Source: Desulfuromonadales bacterium (GTDB taxonomy: Bacteria; Desulfobacterota; Desulfuromonadia; Desulfuromonadales; JAAXQG01). From it: 38,472 nucleotides of DNA. Both the position numbers and the translations under genes were made by a program. Location: positions 1-38,472 of the forward strand of contig JAAXQG010000182.1 in assembly GCA_012974445.1 (NCBI GenBank). Reading direction: 5' to 3'. Shown here one piece after another: positions 21,769-31,863 of this stretch. Position 1 is the first letter of the stretch; every line of letters begins with the position of its first letter. The notes beneath the pieces were generated by a model. That model was not told the DNA's origin and did no database searches. It saw nothing but the letters and a program-made list of their open reading frames with translations.

Positions 21769-23412
21769 GGCAACGGGACAAAACTCCTGCTCCCAGATAT
21801 CAAAACAATAGCTGGCAAAAGCGCCCGCACCGCACCGGGCTTCCTCGAGCCTTGACGCTGCGTCAGACCGGATCTCCTGCCGAAGTTTTCCCTGGTCCGA
21901 AACCAGGGCGTGGAGCTGGGCAAGCTCCTGTTCGGCAATGGGGACAGGAGCAAACTCCCTGCCCAAAAGCCTGTTGCCCAGGGCCGTAAGGAAAAATTCG
22001 GAGAGAGTAATATCTGAGGGATCCTCAGGCACCGTTGCCTCAAGCAGCAGATCTCCCGGGGCCTGAAGGCGAAAGGGGAAATGCTCCTCGAAGAGAAAAC
22101 GCTGCGTTTCTATGCGCAGGAGCCACTCATCAGCCAATTTCAGGTCATGTAGGGTCGCAAAAGCGCGATCTCCGGCCCTATCCTCCCGGTCCACGCCACA
22201 GAAGAGACGAGGATGCCTCAGGCAGATTGCCGCCAGGAAAGAACGGTAAGGACCGTCAAGATAGGGAGCAATCGTGGAGGCCCGAAGATCCATGGCCCGC
22301 TTGCGAAGATCCAGAGTCAGGCTGAGCCCCAGCCTGAAGAGCTGCTGAAGGTCAGAAGATTCAAAAAGCTCGTGAGCCCGCAGTGCATCGCCCTGCGCCA
22401 GATGTTCGAGGGACAGATTGAGATAGCGGTAGGTGGCCGTCATGGACTCACGCACCTGGCTCAGTTCGGGGATATCAACACCATCGGCGCTCATCACTCG
22501 GTTAAGCAGCAGAGTAAGACGATAGCGGGTATCGGCCGAGAGCCCCATAGCCAGCACTTCAGCAAGCAGAGCCTCTGCTGTGCCCAGCGCCAGAGGCAAA
22601 CCGCCCTGAAAACCGATGAGGTCCAATGCTGCGGCAGAGCGCTGAGATGTGGATGAAAAACTATCCGGAGCGACATAGGAATAGACACTCAGGGCCGAGG
22701 ATCGATCTTCGAAACCAAGATCGAGAAGTCGCCCGGTGCGAAACTGAAAACATTCCTCCTCCAGAATCATCCCCATCTCCGACCGGATTGTCTCCATGAT
22801 GGCCAGATAGCGCTCACAGTCCTGAGAATAGAGAATGGTCAGGAGCCTTCCGACAATTTTGGCCGCATCCTCAGTCCGGTACTCGACTTCGTAGATACCA
22901 GCCAATTTGTCAAGACTTGGAGGCTCCAGGTCGGGATCGAAAGCCTCCAGGCCCTGTACCACCGTGAGCTGACTGGCAAGCATCAGGGCCCAGAACTCCA
23001 GCTCCAGAGCCCTGCCCAGCTTCAGGACGCGCTCCTCCCCCAGCTCCAGCATTCGCCCCAGCCACTCAAGCCCCTTCGTGGCGTCAAACTGGTCCCCTTT
23101 CCAGGTATCCAGATCCAGCATCAACTCGATCTGGCCAGGACGGGCGTGGCGAATCAGATCGAGGGCATCGTCGTACCCCAGTTCCGAGACGAGAAGGTAG
23201 AGCTCCTGCGCTGCGAGCGTCCTGACAAGCACAGGCAGATCCGCGGACTCCAGCAGCAGGCGGTAAGCCGACTTCGATCCGGCGCTGCGGATTATTTCGA
23301 GGCGCTCTTCAAAATCCAGGGTCTTCCAGGTGGCCAGATGCTGCTGGGCGACACTCATCGGAAACATTGATGCAGGGCGGGAAATGGACTTCTGATCGCT
23401 ATCTGAATGCAC
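21715..23412 (-). CDS. DUF6178 family protein
   Basis: A 565-residue helical protein that resembles DUF6178 proteins of Geobacter-like bacteria; no function is known. The N-terminus has a helical repeat-like pattern (FEERLEIIRSAG, LAAQELYLLVSELG, ALDLIRHARPGQ), and the middle is acidic. No signal peptide or membrane span is seen. The GTG start at 23412 has AAGG 7 bp upstream; the internal ATG at 23367 lacks a ribosome binding site, so GTG is preferred, though not firmly. It lies downstream of rplQ on the same strand, separated by the intrinsic terminator, so some read-through from the ribosomal operon is possible. The 3' end overlaps the convergent DUF4080 gene by 54 bp. Confidence 0.78.
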   Translation of the reverse strand: MHSDSDQKSISRPASMFPMSVAQQHLATWKTLDFEERLEIIRSAGSKSAYRLLLESADLPVLVRTLAAQELYLLVSELGYDDALDLIRHARPGQIELMLDLDTWKGDQFDATKGLEWLGRMLELGEERVLKLGRALELEFWALMLASQLTVVQGLEAFDPDLEPPSLDKLAGIYEVEYRTEDAAKIVGRLLTILYSQDCERYLAIMETIRSEMGMILEEECFQFRTGRLLDLGFEDRSSALSVYSYVAPDSFSSTSQRSAAALDLIGFQGGLPLALGTAEALLAEVLAMGLSADTRYRLTLLLNRVMSADGVDIPELSQVRESMTATYRYLNLSLEHLAQGDALRAHELFESSDLQQLFRLGLSLTLDLRKRAMDLRASTIAPYLDGPYRSFLAAICLRHPRLFCGVDREDRAGDRAFATLHDLKLADEWLLRIETQRFLFEEHFPFRLQAPGDLLLEATVPEDPSDITLSEFFLTALGNRLLGREFAPVPIAEQELAQLHALVSDQGKLRQEIRSDAASRLEEARCGAGAFASYCFDIWEQEFCPVALRDLNPDFIGGLIIRRS

Positions 23413-23447
23413 GGATCAACCTTGTCTTGAAAAATGTGAAACAGCAA

Positions 23448-23473
23448 AGGGCAAGGAGAAAACTCCTTGCCCT
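23448..23473 (-). terminator. Intrinsic terminator of the ribosomal super-operon
   Basis: AGGGCAAGGAG and CTCCTTGCCCT form a perfect 11-bp stem with a 4-nt loop (TTTT on the transcript strand). On the minus strand it is followed by a T-rich stretch (TTTGCTGTTTCACATTTTTC). It begins 33 bp after the rplQ stop codon, and it is the only strong intrinsic terminator seen in the window. Confidence 0.85.
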
Positions 23474-23505
23474 GAATACTGCACTTGCTATGGGAAAAAG
23501 ACAGA

Positions 23506-23895
23506 TCAGGCTTCGGCAGCAGCCTCAGTTGACACATCACCCTTTTCCACCAGTTGAATCACCGACATCTGAGCGTTGTCACCGGTACGGTTCCCGATTT
23601 TCACAATGCGGGTATAGCCACCGGGACGGTCCTGAAAACGGGGAGCAACACGCTCAAAGAGCCTTGCAACCACGTCTTTGCCCATGATGTAGCTCTGGGC
23701 CTGGCGGCGGGCATGAAGATCACCACGCTTGCCAAGAGTAATCATCTTGTCAGCCAGTTTTCTGACTTCTTTGGCGCGGGCATCTGTCGTTACAATCTGC
23801 TCTTTTTCGAGCAAAGAGGTCACGAGATTACGCAACATGGCTCTTCTGTGACTGCTGTTGCGGCCGAGCTTCCTTCCAGCCATTTTGTGACGCAT
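23506..23895 (-). CDS. rplQ: 50S ribosomal protein L17
   Basis: A 129-residue L17, which assembles early on 23S rRNA. The opening [24 protein letters not shown] is the family signature, followed by [25 protein letters not shown]. It ends with a short acidic, alanine-rich tail ([12 protein letters not shown]). It is the last gene of the operon, 34 bp after rpoA as in most bacteria, and the terminator follows. Confidence 0.97.
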   Translation of the reverse strand: MRHKMAGRKLGRNSSHRRAMLRNLVTSLLEKEQIVTTDARAKEVRKLADKMITLGKRGDLHARRQAQSYIMGKDVVARLFERVAPRFQDRPGGYTRIVKIGNRTGDNAQMSVIQLVEKGDVSTEAAAEA

Positions 23896-23929
23896 ATTCT
23901 GCTACCTTTCCTGACTCGCGAGAAGAGAA

Positions 23930-24943
23930 CTACTCTTCCTCGGCTCCCTGCTGAATCATCTGCAGGATCTCCGGATCGGGGAAGTTCTCAATCTTCATCC
24001 CGAGAGTAAGTCCCATGTCGGCGAGAATGTCTTTAATCTCATTGAGCGATTTACGACCGAAGTTCTGGGTTTTCAGCATTTCGGCCTCGGATCTCTGCAC
24101 AAGATCGCCAATCAGTTTGATATCGGCATTCTTGAGACAGTTTGCGCTACGTACGGATAGTTCAAGCTCTTCAACACTGCGATACAGGTTGACATTGAAC
24201 TTGGACTCTTCCGCTACCTCTTGAGTTTCAGGCTCCTGAGTTTCATCGAAATTAATGAAAAGCTGAACCTGTTCCTTGAGGATTTTAGCCGCATAAGCAA
24301 CGGCCTCATCAGGGCGAACGCTTCCGTCAGAGTAGACCTCGAGGGTCAACTTGTCGTAGTCGGTAATCTGACCGACACGAGCATTACTGACGTTATAATT
24401 CACCTTGATAATCGGACTGAACACGGCGTCGATCGGAATGGTGCCAACAGGAGCCAGGGGGTCCCTGTTGCGATCAGCAGGGACATATCCCTTACCAATA
24501 CTAACCATCATTTCGATTTCGACGTCGGCATCCTTACCGCAAAAACAAATATGGTGATCGGGGTTGAGAACCTCAACATGAGAATCGGTAATCAGATCCC
24601 CAGCCTTGATCTCGCCAGCCCCTTTCTTCACAATGCGTATTTCACGGGACTCGTTACCATGCAGGCGAAGAAGAACACCCTTGAGGTTCAGAATGATGTC
24701 GGTGACATCTTCTGTAACACCGGTAACCGTAGAGAATTCGTGAAGAACCCCTTTGATTCGCACTGAGGTAATCGCTGCGCCCTGAAGAGAAGACAGGAGT
24801 ATACGGCGCAGTGAATTTCCGAGAGTTGTTCCGAACCCTCGCTCAAGCGGCTCGGCTACGAACTTTCCGTAACAAGCACTCAGAGTATCTTCATCGATCT
24901 GGAGTCTCTTCGGCTTGATCAGATCTCTCCAGTTTTTATACAT
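23930..24943 (-). CDS. rpoA: RNA polymerase alpha subunit
   Basis: The 337-residue alpha subunit scaffolds RNA polymerase and contacts activators and UP elements. The N-terminal dimerisation domain (about 1-235) has [17 protein letters not shown] and the C-terminal DNA-binding domain (about 255-320) has [15 protein letters not shown] and [16 protein letters not shown] lies 6 bp before ATG 24943. It lies between rpsD and rplQ, the alpha-operon order, and extends the ribosomal transcript. Confidence 0.98.
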   Translation of the reverse strand: MYKNWRDLIKPKRLQIDEDTLSACYGKFVAEPLERGFGTTLGNSLRRILLSSLQGAAITSVRIKGVLHEFSTVTGVTEDVTDIILNLKGVLLRLHGNESREIRIVKKGAGEIKAGDLITDSHVEVLNPDHHICFCGKDADVEIEMMVSIGKGYVPADRNRDPLAPVGTIPIDAVFSPIIKVNYNVSNARVGQITDYDKLTLEVYSDGSVRPDEAVAYAAKILKEQVQLFINFDETQEPETQEVAEESKFNVNLYRSVEELELSVRSANCLKNADIKLIGDLVQRSEAEMLKTQNFGRKSLNEIKDILADMGLTLGMKIENFPDPEILQMIQQGAEEE

Positions 24944-24982
24944 TCATACCCTCCATAGATGAGGAAGTACCCGTAGTTCCGG

Positions 24983-25612
24983 TTACTTGGAGTAAAGCTC
25001 GACAATCAGTCGCTCGTTGAACTCCGGAGTTGTCATCTCTGCACGCACAGGAAGAGTCTTGACGGTTCCCTCGAAGGCATCACGATTGAGTTCTACCCAG
25101 GAAGGAAGTCCGCGACGAAGAGCTCCGTCCAACGCTTCGTTGAAACGGGCCACCTTGCGGCTCTTTTCCTTGAGCGTGATCACATCACCGGGACGAACCA
25201 GGTAAGAAGGAATATTAACCTTACGCCCGTTCACCAGAAAGTGGTTCTGACGCGCCAGAGTTCTGGCCTCAGAGCGTGAGGAGGTGAAACCGAGTCGATA
25301 AAGAATGCTATCGAGGCGCCGCTCCAGCAGAACGAGTAGAGTCTCACCTGTAACACCCTTCATACGGTCGGCTTTAACGAAGTAGGAGCGGAACTGGTTT
25401 TCCAGCAGACCGTAGGTACGCTTGACGCGCTGCTTTTCACGGAGCTGTGTCCTGAAATCCGACACCTTGACACGAGCCTGACCATGCTGGCCGGGTGCGT
25501 AGTTTCTTCTCTCAACGCCGCACTTCTCGGTGTGGCATCTGTCCCCCTTGAGGAACAGTTTCATATTTTCTCTTCTGCAAAGGCGGCAGACAGGGCCTGT
25601 ATATCTAGCCAA
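24983..25612 (-). CDS. rpsD: 30S ribosomal protein S4 (zinc-binding form)
   Basis: A 209-residue S4 that starts small-subunit assembly by binding 16S rRNA. The N-terminus retains the zinc motif CRLCRREN...CHTEKC (C9, C12, C26, C31), which many bacteria have lost. The S4 RNA-binding domain (about 98-160) has [26 protein letters not shown]. The start is TTG at 25612 with AAGGAGG 8 bp upstream. S4 represses the alpha operon in E. coli through a leader pseudoknot; no such structure could be confirmed by eye here. Confidence 0.97.
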   Translation of the reverse strand: MARYTGPVCRLCRRENMKLFLKGDRCHTEKCGVERRNYAPGQHGQARVKVSDFRTQLREKQRVKRTYGLLENQFRSYFVKADRMKGVTGETLLVLLERRLDSILYRLGFTSSRSEARTLARQNHFLVNGRKVNIPSYLVRPGDVITLKEKSRKVARFNEALDGALRRGLPSWVELNRDAFEGTVKTLPVRAEMTTPEFNERLIVELYSK

Positions 25613-25633
25613 CGCGAATCCTCCTTAAAAAAA

Positions 25634-26029
25634 TTATACTCTTCTACGCTTGGGCGGACGGCAACCATTATGCGGAACAGGTGTGACATCCTTAATAAGG
25701 GTCACACGAAGTCCTGCAGCCTGGATAGCACGAAGAGCTGACTCGCGACCGGAACCAGGTCCCTTGACACGAACTTCTACTGCGCGCATTCCGTGTTCGG
25801 TAGCTTTTTTTGCAGCTTCTTCGGCAGCGATCTGAGCGGCAAAGGGAGTACTCTTACGAGAGCCCTTAAAGCCCTGACCACCAGCTGTCGCCCAGGAAAC
25901 AACATTACCGACGGGATCGGTAAAGGTCACAATGGTATTATTAAACGTTGCCTGGATGTGGGCAACACCATTGGGAATATTTTTTTTCTCTCTGCTCTTG
26001 CGAACGGTTTTCTTACCGGCCTTAGCCAT
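25634..26029 (-). CDS. rpsK: 30S ribosomal protein S11
   Basis: A 131-residue S11, part of the platform of the 30S subunit near the mRNA exit. The signature runs [46 protein letters not shown] and the end [15 protein letters not shown] is typical. ATG 26029 follows GGAGG; it lies 11 bp after rpsM and 21 bp before rpsD. Confidence 0.97.
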   Translation of the reverse strand: MAKAGKKTVRKSREKKNIPNGVAHIQATFNNTIVTFTDPVGNVVSWATAGGQGFKGSRKSTPFAAQIAAEEAAKKATEHGMRAVEVRVKGPGSGRESALRAIQAAGLRVTLIKDVTPVPHNGCRPPKRRRV

Positions 26030-26040
26030 TGTTCCTCCAA

Positions 26041-26409
26041 TTATTTCTTCTTACCAGCCACGGTCTTCTTGGGTCCCTTACGGGTCCGGGCATTGGTCTT
26101 GGTCTTCTGCCCACGAACGGGAAGCCCTCTACGATGACGAAGGCCGCGGTAACAACCGAGATCCATCAAACGCTTGAGATTCATGGACACTTCACGGCGA
26201 ACGTCGCCCTCGACCTTGTAATCACGATCGATAATTTCACGAATTTTCGTGATATCGACCTCAGTCAGGTTGTCCGTACGCGTATTGAAGTCAATAGCAG
26301 CTTTGGTCAGAATTTCTTTGGATGTCGTACGACCAATGCCATAAACATAGGTGAGAGCAATCTCCACCCGCTTGTTCCTTGGCAAGTCGATACCAGCAAT
26401 GCGTGCCAA
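26041..26409 (-). CDS. rpsM: 30S ribosomal protein S13
   Basis: A 122-residue S13 that contacts the P-site tRNA and bridges to the large subunit. The typical [20 protein letters not shown] opening, GRTTSKEIL helix-two-turn-helix and the basic C-terminus ([24 protein letters not shown]) are all present. It starts with TTG at 26409, 7 bp after GGAGG, immediately downstream of rpmJ. Confidence 0.97.
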   Translation of the reverse strand: MARIAGIDLPRNKRVEIALTYVYGIGRTTSKEILTKAAIDFNTRTDNLTEVDITKIREIIDRDYKVEGDVRREVSMNLKRLMDLGCYRGLRHRRGLPVRGQKTKTNARTRKGPKKTVAGKKK

Positions 26410-26427
26410 TTTGGTTCCTCCTGGTCT

Positions 26428-26541
26428 TTATCCCTGTCTCTGTTTATGCTTGGGATTATCGCAAATGATCCGGACTACTCCCCGGCGCTTAACAACTTTA
26501 CACTTATCACACATTTCTTTTACTGACGATCTAACTTTCAT
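26428..26541 (-). CDS. rpmJ: 50S ribosomal protein L36 (zinc form)
   Basis: Too short for the ORF track. Reading the minus strand from ATG 26541 gives 37 residues, [20 protein letters not shown] and onwards, ending KQRQG. The zinc ligands C11, C14, C27 and H32 are present, so this is the C+ type. It lies between map and rpsM, the usual alpha-operon position; infA, often found here, is absent. Confidence 0.95.
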   Translation of the reverse strand: MKVRSSVKEMCDKCKVVKRRGVVRIICDNPKHKQRQG

Positions 26542-26584
26542 CGAACGTTCCTTTTGCTTGGGTAAAATCAAAACCTCTCATCCA

Positions 26585-27334
26585 TCAGGGAATCAAGGTC
26601 AAAATCTCAGGTCCGCTTTCGGTAATGGCAACCGTGTGTTCAAAATGAGCCGAAAGTTTATGATCTCCGGTCACCGCTGTCCATCCGTCCGGCAGGACAT
26701 ACACACCCGGAGCCCCAGCGTTGATCATCGGCTCGATAGCGAGAACCATTCCTGGCTTCAGTTTCGGACCACGTCCCGGCAAACCAAAGTTCGGGATCTG
26801 GGGATCCTCATGTAGCTGACGACCTATGCCGTGCCCGACAAATTCCCGGACAACACTAAAACCCTTGGCCTCGACATATGACTGTACCGCATGAGAGATA
26901 TCACCCAGCCTCCCTCCTGGCACAGCCGCGGCCACCGCCAGCTCAAGAGATCGAGAGGTTACCTCAAGCAGAGAGGTCGCCTCTTCGCTAACTGCACCCA
27001 CAGGGTAAGTCAGTGCGGCATCTCCGTAAAAACCGCCAACAAAGACCCCGAAATCAATACTCAGGATATCCCCCTCAATGAGAGGCTGATCGTTAGGAAA
27101 GCCGTGAACAACCCTGTCATTGGGAGAGGCACAAACAGAAAAAGGAAATCCGCCATACCCCTTAAATGCAGGACGCGCCTTACGCTTTAGCGCTTCGCTC
27201 TCAGCATAACTGTCCAGCTCCAGCGTCGTAACCCCTGGAACGATTCTCTCCCTGAGCAAAGAGAGAATTTCACCGACAATTTTTCCGGCATCCCGCATAC
27301 GAGAAAGATCTTGCGGGGTTTTAATCTGAATCAC
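26585..27334 (-). CDS. map: Methionine aminopeptidase, type I
   Basis: A 249-residue enzyme that removes the N-terminal Met of new proteins. The two-metal site is complete: D in SIDFGVF, D in GFYGDAALT, H in GHGIGRQLHE, E in LAIEPMI and E in FEHTVAIT. No N-terminal zinc extension is present, so it is the simple type Ia form. It starts with GTG, which overlaps the adk stop as GTGA (27331-27334), so translation is probably coupled to adk. The ribosome binding site is weak. Confidence 0.97.
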   Translation of the reverse strand: MIQIKTPQDLSRMRDAGKIVGEILSLLRERIVPGVTTLELDSYAESEALKRKARPAFKGYGGFPFSVCASPNDRVVHGFPNDQPLIEGDILSIDFGVFVGGFYGDAALTYPVGAVSEEATSLLEVTSRSLELAVAAAVPGGRLGDISHAVQSYVEAKGFSVVREFVGHGIGRQLHEDPQIPNFGLPGRGPKLKPGMVLAIEPMINAGAPGVYVLPDGWTAVTGDHKLSAHFEHTVAITESGPEILTLIP

Positions 27335-27978
27335 TTCGAAGCCTGAAGACAGTCAAGAACCAGAGCCTGAACCTGAGGTATCTCGCCCATACCATCAACT
27401 TGAACGAGAAGATCCTGCCCCAGATAATATTCAGTCAAAGGCAGGGTCTGCTCCAAATAAACATTCAGCCGATGGCGAATAGTGCTTTCATCATCATCCT
27501 GGCGCTGAAACAACTCACCGCCACAACGACAGAGCGCACCATCCACAGGGGGATCAAAGCGCAAATGATAACCGACCCCACAAACCTGACAGGTCCGACG
27601 TCCAGTCAAACGCTCCACAAGCGCCTCAGTATCGACAACGAGTTCGACAACGGCATCGAGCTCCTTGTCGAGAGAAGACAGTGTCGCCTTCAAAGCATCG
27701 GCCTGAGCAACTGTGCGCGGGAAACCATCAAGAATATATCCCGAAGCGCAGTCAGACTCGGCCAGCCGATCCTTGACAATACCTACAACGACCTCATCCG
27801 GGACAAGCCCTCCGGACTCCATGTACCTCTTTGCTTCAAGCCCAAGTGCGGTCTCAGCCTTCAGGGCGCTGCGAAGCATATCTCCCGTGGAAACTTGAGG
27901 GATTCCGAAGCGCTCAGAAAGCATCTTCGCCTGAGTCCCTTTCCCGGCACCAGGAGGTCCAAGCAGAATCATCTTCAT
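27331..27978 (-). CDS. adk: Adenylate kinase with an atypical zinc LID
   Basis: The 215-residue enzyme interconverts ATP + AMP and 2 ADP in the cytoplasm. GPPGAGKGTQA is the P-loop; DGFPRT carries the AMP-binding region. It is the long form with a LID domain (about 125-165) containing CQVC and then CRC before GGEL. In zinc-bearing adenylate kinases the second pair is usually CxxC or CxxD; here one residue is missing, so zinc binding may be altered. It lies 23 bp after secY and overlaps map by 4 bp. Confidence 0.97.
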   Translation of the reverse strand: MKMILLGPPGAGKGTQAKMLSERFGIPQVSTGDMLRSALKAETALGLEAKRYMESGGLVPDEVVVGIVKDRLAESDCASGYILDGFPRTVAQADALKATLSSLDKELDAVVELVVDTEALVERLTGRRTCQVCGVGYHLRFDPPVDGALCRCGGELFQRQDDDESTIRHRLNVYLEQTLPLTEYYLGQDLLVQVDGMGEIPQVQALVLDCLQASK

Positions 27979-28001
27979 AACAGAAACAACCTCTTGCTCA
28001 A

Positions 28002-29312
28002 CTAGCCCCTGCGCCCACGAATTTTGACTCCACTCATGAAGCCTTCATAGGAACGAGAGATAAGATGAGCCTCAATCTGACTGGCAAGATCCAGACCAAC
28101 ACCGACAATAATCAGCAAAGCTGTCCCCCCAAAGAAAAAGGGAACACCCAGCTGACCGATCAGAACAGTTGGAAGCACACAGATAGCCGAAACGTAGATG
28201 GCGCCGGCAAATGTGATTCTTGTCAGAACAGTATCCAGATATTCGGCAGTTTCAGTTCCTGGACGAATCCCGGGAACGTAACCACCCTGCCGCTTGACAT
28301 TTTCGGCCACATCAGTGGGGTTGAATGTCACAGCTGTATAGAAATAACAGAAGAAAATGATGCATGCAACATAAATAACGTTATAGACCCAGTGCGTCGG
28401 GGTCATCAGTGCCGCAAGGGACTGAACCCAGGAGACCTCAACGAAATTAGCAACAGTTGCAGGAAACATTATGATGGAGCTTGCAAAGATCGGAGGGATG
28501 ACGCCACTCATATTGATCTTCAAGGGCAGATGACTGCTTTGCTGCCCCATATTGCGCATCCCGACGACCCGCTTGGCGTAGTGAATAGGGACCCGGCGCT
28601 GCCCTCGCTCCATGAAAATGATAAACCAGATTACGGCAACCATCATCAAGGCGAGAATGATAAGAACAAAAGGCGACATGGCACCGGTACGAAGCAGACG
28701 GATGGTATTGATAATCGCTGAAGGAATGGTGGCGACAATCCCCGCAAAGATGATCAGCGAGATACCGTTACCGATACCTCGCTCCGTGATCTGCTCACCC
28801 AGCCACATAATGAAAGCCGTACCTGCCGTCAGGGTAATAATCGTCAGAACAACGAATCCCAAACCAGGATTCGAGACAACAGGTTCCCCTGTAGGGCCCG
28901 TCATACCCTGAAGACTCAGAGCAATGCCAGCCCCCTGAACAACGGCAAGGACAATGGTGCCATACCGGGTCCACTGGGTAATCTTCTTACGACCCTGCTC
29001 ACCATCCTTGGACATACGCTCAACAGGCTCAAAAACAACAGTCAGCAACTGCAGAATAATCGAGGCACTGATGTACGGCATGATGCCCAGAGCGAATACG
29101 GTCATTCGCTCAAGAGCACCACCGGTGAACGCACTGACAAGACCAAGGATTGTGCCTTGAGTTCCCTCAAAAAACCTCGACAACACCTGAGCATCAATAC
29201 CGGGAGTGGGGATATGACAGCCCACACGGTAAACGGCAAGCAGGGCCAGGGTAAAGAGAACCCTGCGACGCAACTCAGGAATACTGAATATATGCTGGAG
29301 GTTTTTGAGCAA
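28002..29312 (-). CDS. secY: Protein translocase subunit SecY
   Basis: A 436-residue integral membrane protein, the pore of the Sec system for export and membrane insertion. About ten hydrophobic helices are visible; HIPTPGIDAQ opens the first loop, and the family signature GQQSSHLPLKINMSGVIPPIFASS is in the centre. The start is TTG at 29312, one base after the rplO stop, with GAGGTGAT as ribosome binding site inside the end of rplO. This tight link matches the spc-operon order rplO-secY-adk. Confidence 0.97.
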   Translation of the reverse strand: MLKNLQHIFSIPELRRRVLFTLALLAVYRVGCHIPTPGIDAQVLSRFFEGTQGTILGLVSAFTGGALERMTVFALGIMPYISASIILQLLTVVFEPVERMSKDGEQGRKKITQWTRYGTIVLAVVQGAGIALSLQGMTGPTGEPVVSNPGLGFVVLTIITLTAGTAFIMWLGEQITERGIGNGISLIIFAGIVATIPSAIINTIRLLRTGAMSPFVLIILALMMVAVIWFIIFMERGQRRVPIHYAKRVVGMRNMGQQSSHLPLKINMSGVIPPIFASSIIMFPATVANFVEVSWVQSLAALMTPTHWVYNVIYVACIIFFCYFYTAVTFNPTDVAENVKRQGGYVPGIRPGTETAEYLDTVLTRITFAGAIYVSAICVLPTVLIGQLGVPFFFGGTALLIIVGVGLDLASQIEAHLISRSYEGFMSGVKIRGRRG

Positions 29313-29313
29313 T

Positions 29314-29754
29314 TTAAATCACCTCAGCCTTTCCACCGGCTCCTTCAATTTTTTCGACGGCAGACTTGCTGAACTTGTGAGCCTGAATAGTCAAAGCTTT
29401 CGAAAGATCTCCATTACCGAGAATCTTGACCCCGTCAATAACCCTCCCAACAAGACCAGCCTTGCTCAGCTCTTCAATACTCACAAGGGCGCCAGCCTCA
29501 AAGATCTCCAGATCCTTGAGGTTGACCAGGGTGTAAACTTTTTTGTTCAGAGAAGTGAAACCACGCTTTGGAAGGCGGCGATGAAGGGGCATCTGACCAC
29601 CCTCAAAACCAGGCTTGACTCCACCACCGGAACGGGCGTTTTGCCCTTTATGTCCCTTACCGGATGTCTTGCCAGTCCCGGAACCGGGACCGCGACCAAT
29701 GCGCTTTCTATTTTTTGTTGAGCCTGGGGCAGGCTGCAAATTACTCAGATCCAT
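29314..29754 (-). CDS. rplO: 50S ribosomal protein L15
   Basis: A 146-residue L15, a late assembly protein that threads into 23S rRNA. Family signature: [49 protein letters not shown]. The C-terminal globular part (about 70-146) is normal. It lies 24 bp after rpmD and one base before secY. Confidence 0.97.
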   Translation of the reverse strand: MDLSNLQPAPGSTKNRKRIGRGPGSGTGKTSGKGHKGQNARSGGGVKPGFEGGQMPLHRRLPKRGFTSLNKKVYTLVNLKDLEIFEAGALVSIEELSKAGLVGRVIDGVKILGNGDLSKALTIQAHKFSKSAVEKIEGAGGKAEVI

Positions 29755-29778
29755 GATATCAACACCTTTAGAGCGCTA

Positions 29779-29955
29779 CTATTTGACAACGACCATGTGA
29801 GAGACCTTATTCACCATCCCACGGATCTCAGGGGTATCCTTCAAAACTACAGTCTTGTTCATCTTGACCAGACCGAGCCCCTTGAGGACCTTACGAAAAT
29901 AATCGGGGCGCCCGATGGGGCTCCGCTTTAATGTTACCGTGATTTCAGCGGCCAC
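29779..29955 (-). CDS. rpmD: 50S ribosomal protein L30
   Basis: A 58-residue L30. The ORF track begins at 30018 with 79 residues, but L30 is normally about 60. GTG 29955 has AAGGAG 6 bp upstream and gives MAAEITVTLKRSPIGRP; the additional 21 residues overlap rpsE. The ITVTLKRSPIGRP and KTVVLKDTPEIRGMVNKV segments are typical. It lies between rpsE and rplO, as in E. coli. Confidence 0.95.
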   Translation of the reverse strand: MAAEITVTLKRSPIGRPDYFRKVLKGLGLVKMNKTVVLKDTPEIRGMVNKVSHMVVVK

Positions 29956-29977
29956 AACAAACTCCTTGTTAGTCGGA

Positions 29978-30478
29978 TTAGTCCTCTGAACCCTCGCCGC
30001 CAAGACCTCGACGGGCAAGAATCTGCTCAGGACTCTTCAGCATTCTAAGAGCACTGAATGTCGCCTTGACGACATTATGAGGGTTGTTGGAGCCAAGGCA
30101 CTTGGACAGAACGTTGTTGACTCCAGCAGTCTCAAGAATAGCCCGGGTAGGCCCTCCGGCAATAACACCGGTGCCCTCGGAAGCAGGCTTCAGGAGAACC
30201 TTACCTGCGCCGAACTTTCCGAGAACATCGTAGGGAATGGTGCTGCCCTGAAGGGGAACGGAAACCAGATTTTTCTTGGCAGCCTCAACCCCTTTACGAA
30301 TCGCCTCAGGAACTTCCTTGGCTTTACCAAGACCATAGCCGACCAGACCTTCGCCGTTACCTACAACGACCAGAGCCGAGAAGCTAAAACGACGCCCACC
30401 CTTGACAACCTTGGCACAACGATTTATTGCAATGACCCGGTCCGTAAATTCTTTCTCATTCGTATCGATGCGAAGCAA
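29978..30478 (-). CDS. rpsE: 30S ribosomal protein S5
   Basis: A 166-residue S5, which helps decoding accuracy and mRNA unwinding at the entry site. The double-stranded RNA-binding part ([30 protein letters not shown]) and the C-terminal domain ([25 protein letters not shown]) are intact. The start is TTG at 30478, 6 bp after GGAGG. It is 15 bp from rplR. Confidence 0.97.
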   Translation of the reverse strand: MLRIDTNEKEFTDRVIAINRCAKVVKGGRRFSFSALVVVGNGEGLVGYGLGKAKEVPEAIRKGVEAAKKNLVSVPLQGSTIPYDVLGKFGAGKVLLKPASEGTGVIAGGPTRAILETAGVNNVLSKCLGSNNPHNVVKATFSALRMLKSPEQILARRGLGGEGSED

Positions 30479-30493
30479 CGATCTCCTCCTTTA

Positions 30494-30862
30494 CTAGAAC
30501 GACAGACCAGCTTCTCTGGCAGCGTCAGCAAGAGCCTTTATACGGCCATGGTAAAGAAAACCATTGCGGTCAAAGACTACCTGTTTGATATTCTTTGCCA
30601 GGGCCTGCTCGGCGATTGCCTTGCCGACAGCCTTAGCAGACTCAATATTCCCACCATATTTTCCAGCTTCGAGAACATCTTTGGACAGGCTAGAAATTGC
30701 AACCAGGGTCGACCCGGTCTGATCTTCTATGATCTGTGCGTAGATATTCTTCGCGCTGCGAAAAACACAAAGCCTGGGCTGATCGACGGTTCCACGAACC
30801 TTACGACGAACCCGGCGTTGTCTCTTCAGCCTTGCTGTACGTCTTTTTTCAGCGACGCTCAC
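30494..30862 (-). CDS. rplR: 50S ribosomal protein L18
   Basis: A 122-residue L18 that binds 5S rRNA in the central protuberance. The opening [15 protein letters not shown] and the [18 protein letters not shown] region are typical; the end [12 protein letters not shown] is the family finish. The start is GTG at 30862, 7 bp after AAGGAG. Confidence 0.97.
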   Translation of the reverse strand: MSVAEKRRTARLKRQRRVRRKVRGTVDQPRLCVFRSAKNIYAQIIEDQTGSTLVAISSLSKDVLEAGKYGGNIESAKAVGKAIAEQALAKNIKQVVFDRNGFLYHGRIKALADAAREAGLSF

Positions 30863-30889
30863 GTGAATTCTCCTTATTATTAAAACCGC

Positions 30890-31429
30890 TTATTTCTTAC
30901 CAGCTTTACCGGCCTTACGAACAATCCGCTCATCCGCATACTTGATTCCCTTGCCCTTGTAAGGCTCAGGCTTACGAAATGCGCGGATCTCGGAAGCCGC
31001 CATCCCGACGAGCTCCTTATCAATCCCCCTGATCGTCAGCTTAGTCTGCTTCTCGACCTCGGCAGAAATACCCGCGGGCAAAGAATACTCGACAGGGTGA
31101 GAGAAACCCAGAGAAAGGTTCAGAATCGATCCCTTAACTTCAGCACGGTAACCAACACCATTGATCTCGAGAACTTTCTCAAAACCCTTGGTTACGCCCT
31201 CGACCATATTGTTGATCAGGGTGCGGGTAAGTCCATGTAAGGAGCGATCAACTTTACTGTCACTGCGGCGCCTTACGACAACGGCGTCTGAAGCGACCTC
31301 GACATCAATGTTAGCATGCAGAGAGCGGGAAAGTGATCCCTTGGGCCCCTGAACAGCGATTACCTGACCGTTAAGGGTCAGCTTAACACCGGCGGGGATA
31401 ACAACAGGCAATTTACCAATACGTGACAT
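30890..31429 (-). CDS. rplF: 50S ribosomal protein L6
   Basis: A 179-residue L6, near the factor-binding site of the large subunit. It shows both repeated domains and the terminal signature [30 protein letters not shown] 31429 has GGAG upstream; the 12-bp gap to rpsH indicates one mRNA. Confidence 0.97.
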   Translation of the reverse strand: MSRIGKLPVVIPAGVKLTLNGQVIAVQGPKGSLSRSLHANIDVEVASDAVVVRRRSDSKVDRSLHGLTRTLINNMVEGVTKGFEKVLEINGVGYRAEVKGSILNLSLGFSHPVEYSLPAGISAEVEKQTKLTIRGIDKELVGMAASEIRAFRKPEPYKGKGIKYADERIVRKAGKAGKK

Positions 31430-31441
31430 TTTATATCTCCC

Positions 31442-31840
31442 TTACCACACAGTGCAGAGGATTTCGCCGCCGACATTGGCTTCACGCGCCGCTACATCGT
31501 GGAGAACACCCTTGGGAGTAGAAAGAATGGAACAACCCAGCCCGTTCTTCACTACGGGGATGTCGCTTTTCCTGACATAAACACGTCGACCGGGCGTCGA
31601 AACCCTCTTGATCTCATGAATAACAAATTCACGAGCATCATCATACTTCAAATAGATTCGAAGAATGCCCTGCTGGTCATCGGTAATCGTTTTGAAATTT
31701 TTTATATAACCCTGCTCTTTGAGAACCGTGGCCAGAGCCACTTTCAACTTAGAGGAGGGGATATCCATTTTCGTGTGTTTCGCTGCCCCTGCGTTACGAA
31801 TACGCGTAAGAAGGTCAGCAATCGGATCGGTCATTGACAT
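31442..31840 (-). CDS. rpsH: 30S ribosomal protein S8
   Basis: A 132-residue S8 that binds helix 21 of 16S rRNA and in E. coli represses the spc operon. [16 protein letters not shown] opens it and [21 protein letters not shown] closes it, both typical. ATG 31840 is chosen over 31834 because AGGAG is 8 bp upstream. The L5-leader S8 target was not confirmed here. Confidence 0.97.
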   Translation of the reverse strand: MSMTDPIADLLTRIRNAGAAKHTKMDIPSSKLKVALATVLKEQGYIKNFKTITDDQQGILRIYLKYDDAREFVIHEIKRVSTPGRRVYVRKSDIPVVKNGLGCSILSTPKGVLHDVAAREANVGGEILCTVW

Positions 31841-31863
31841 GGATGCGACTCCTAAATATTCTT

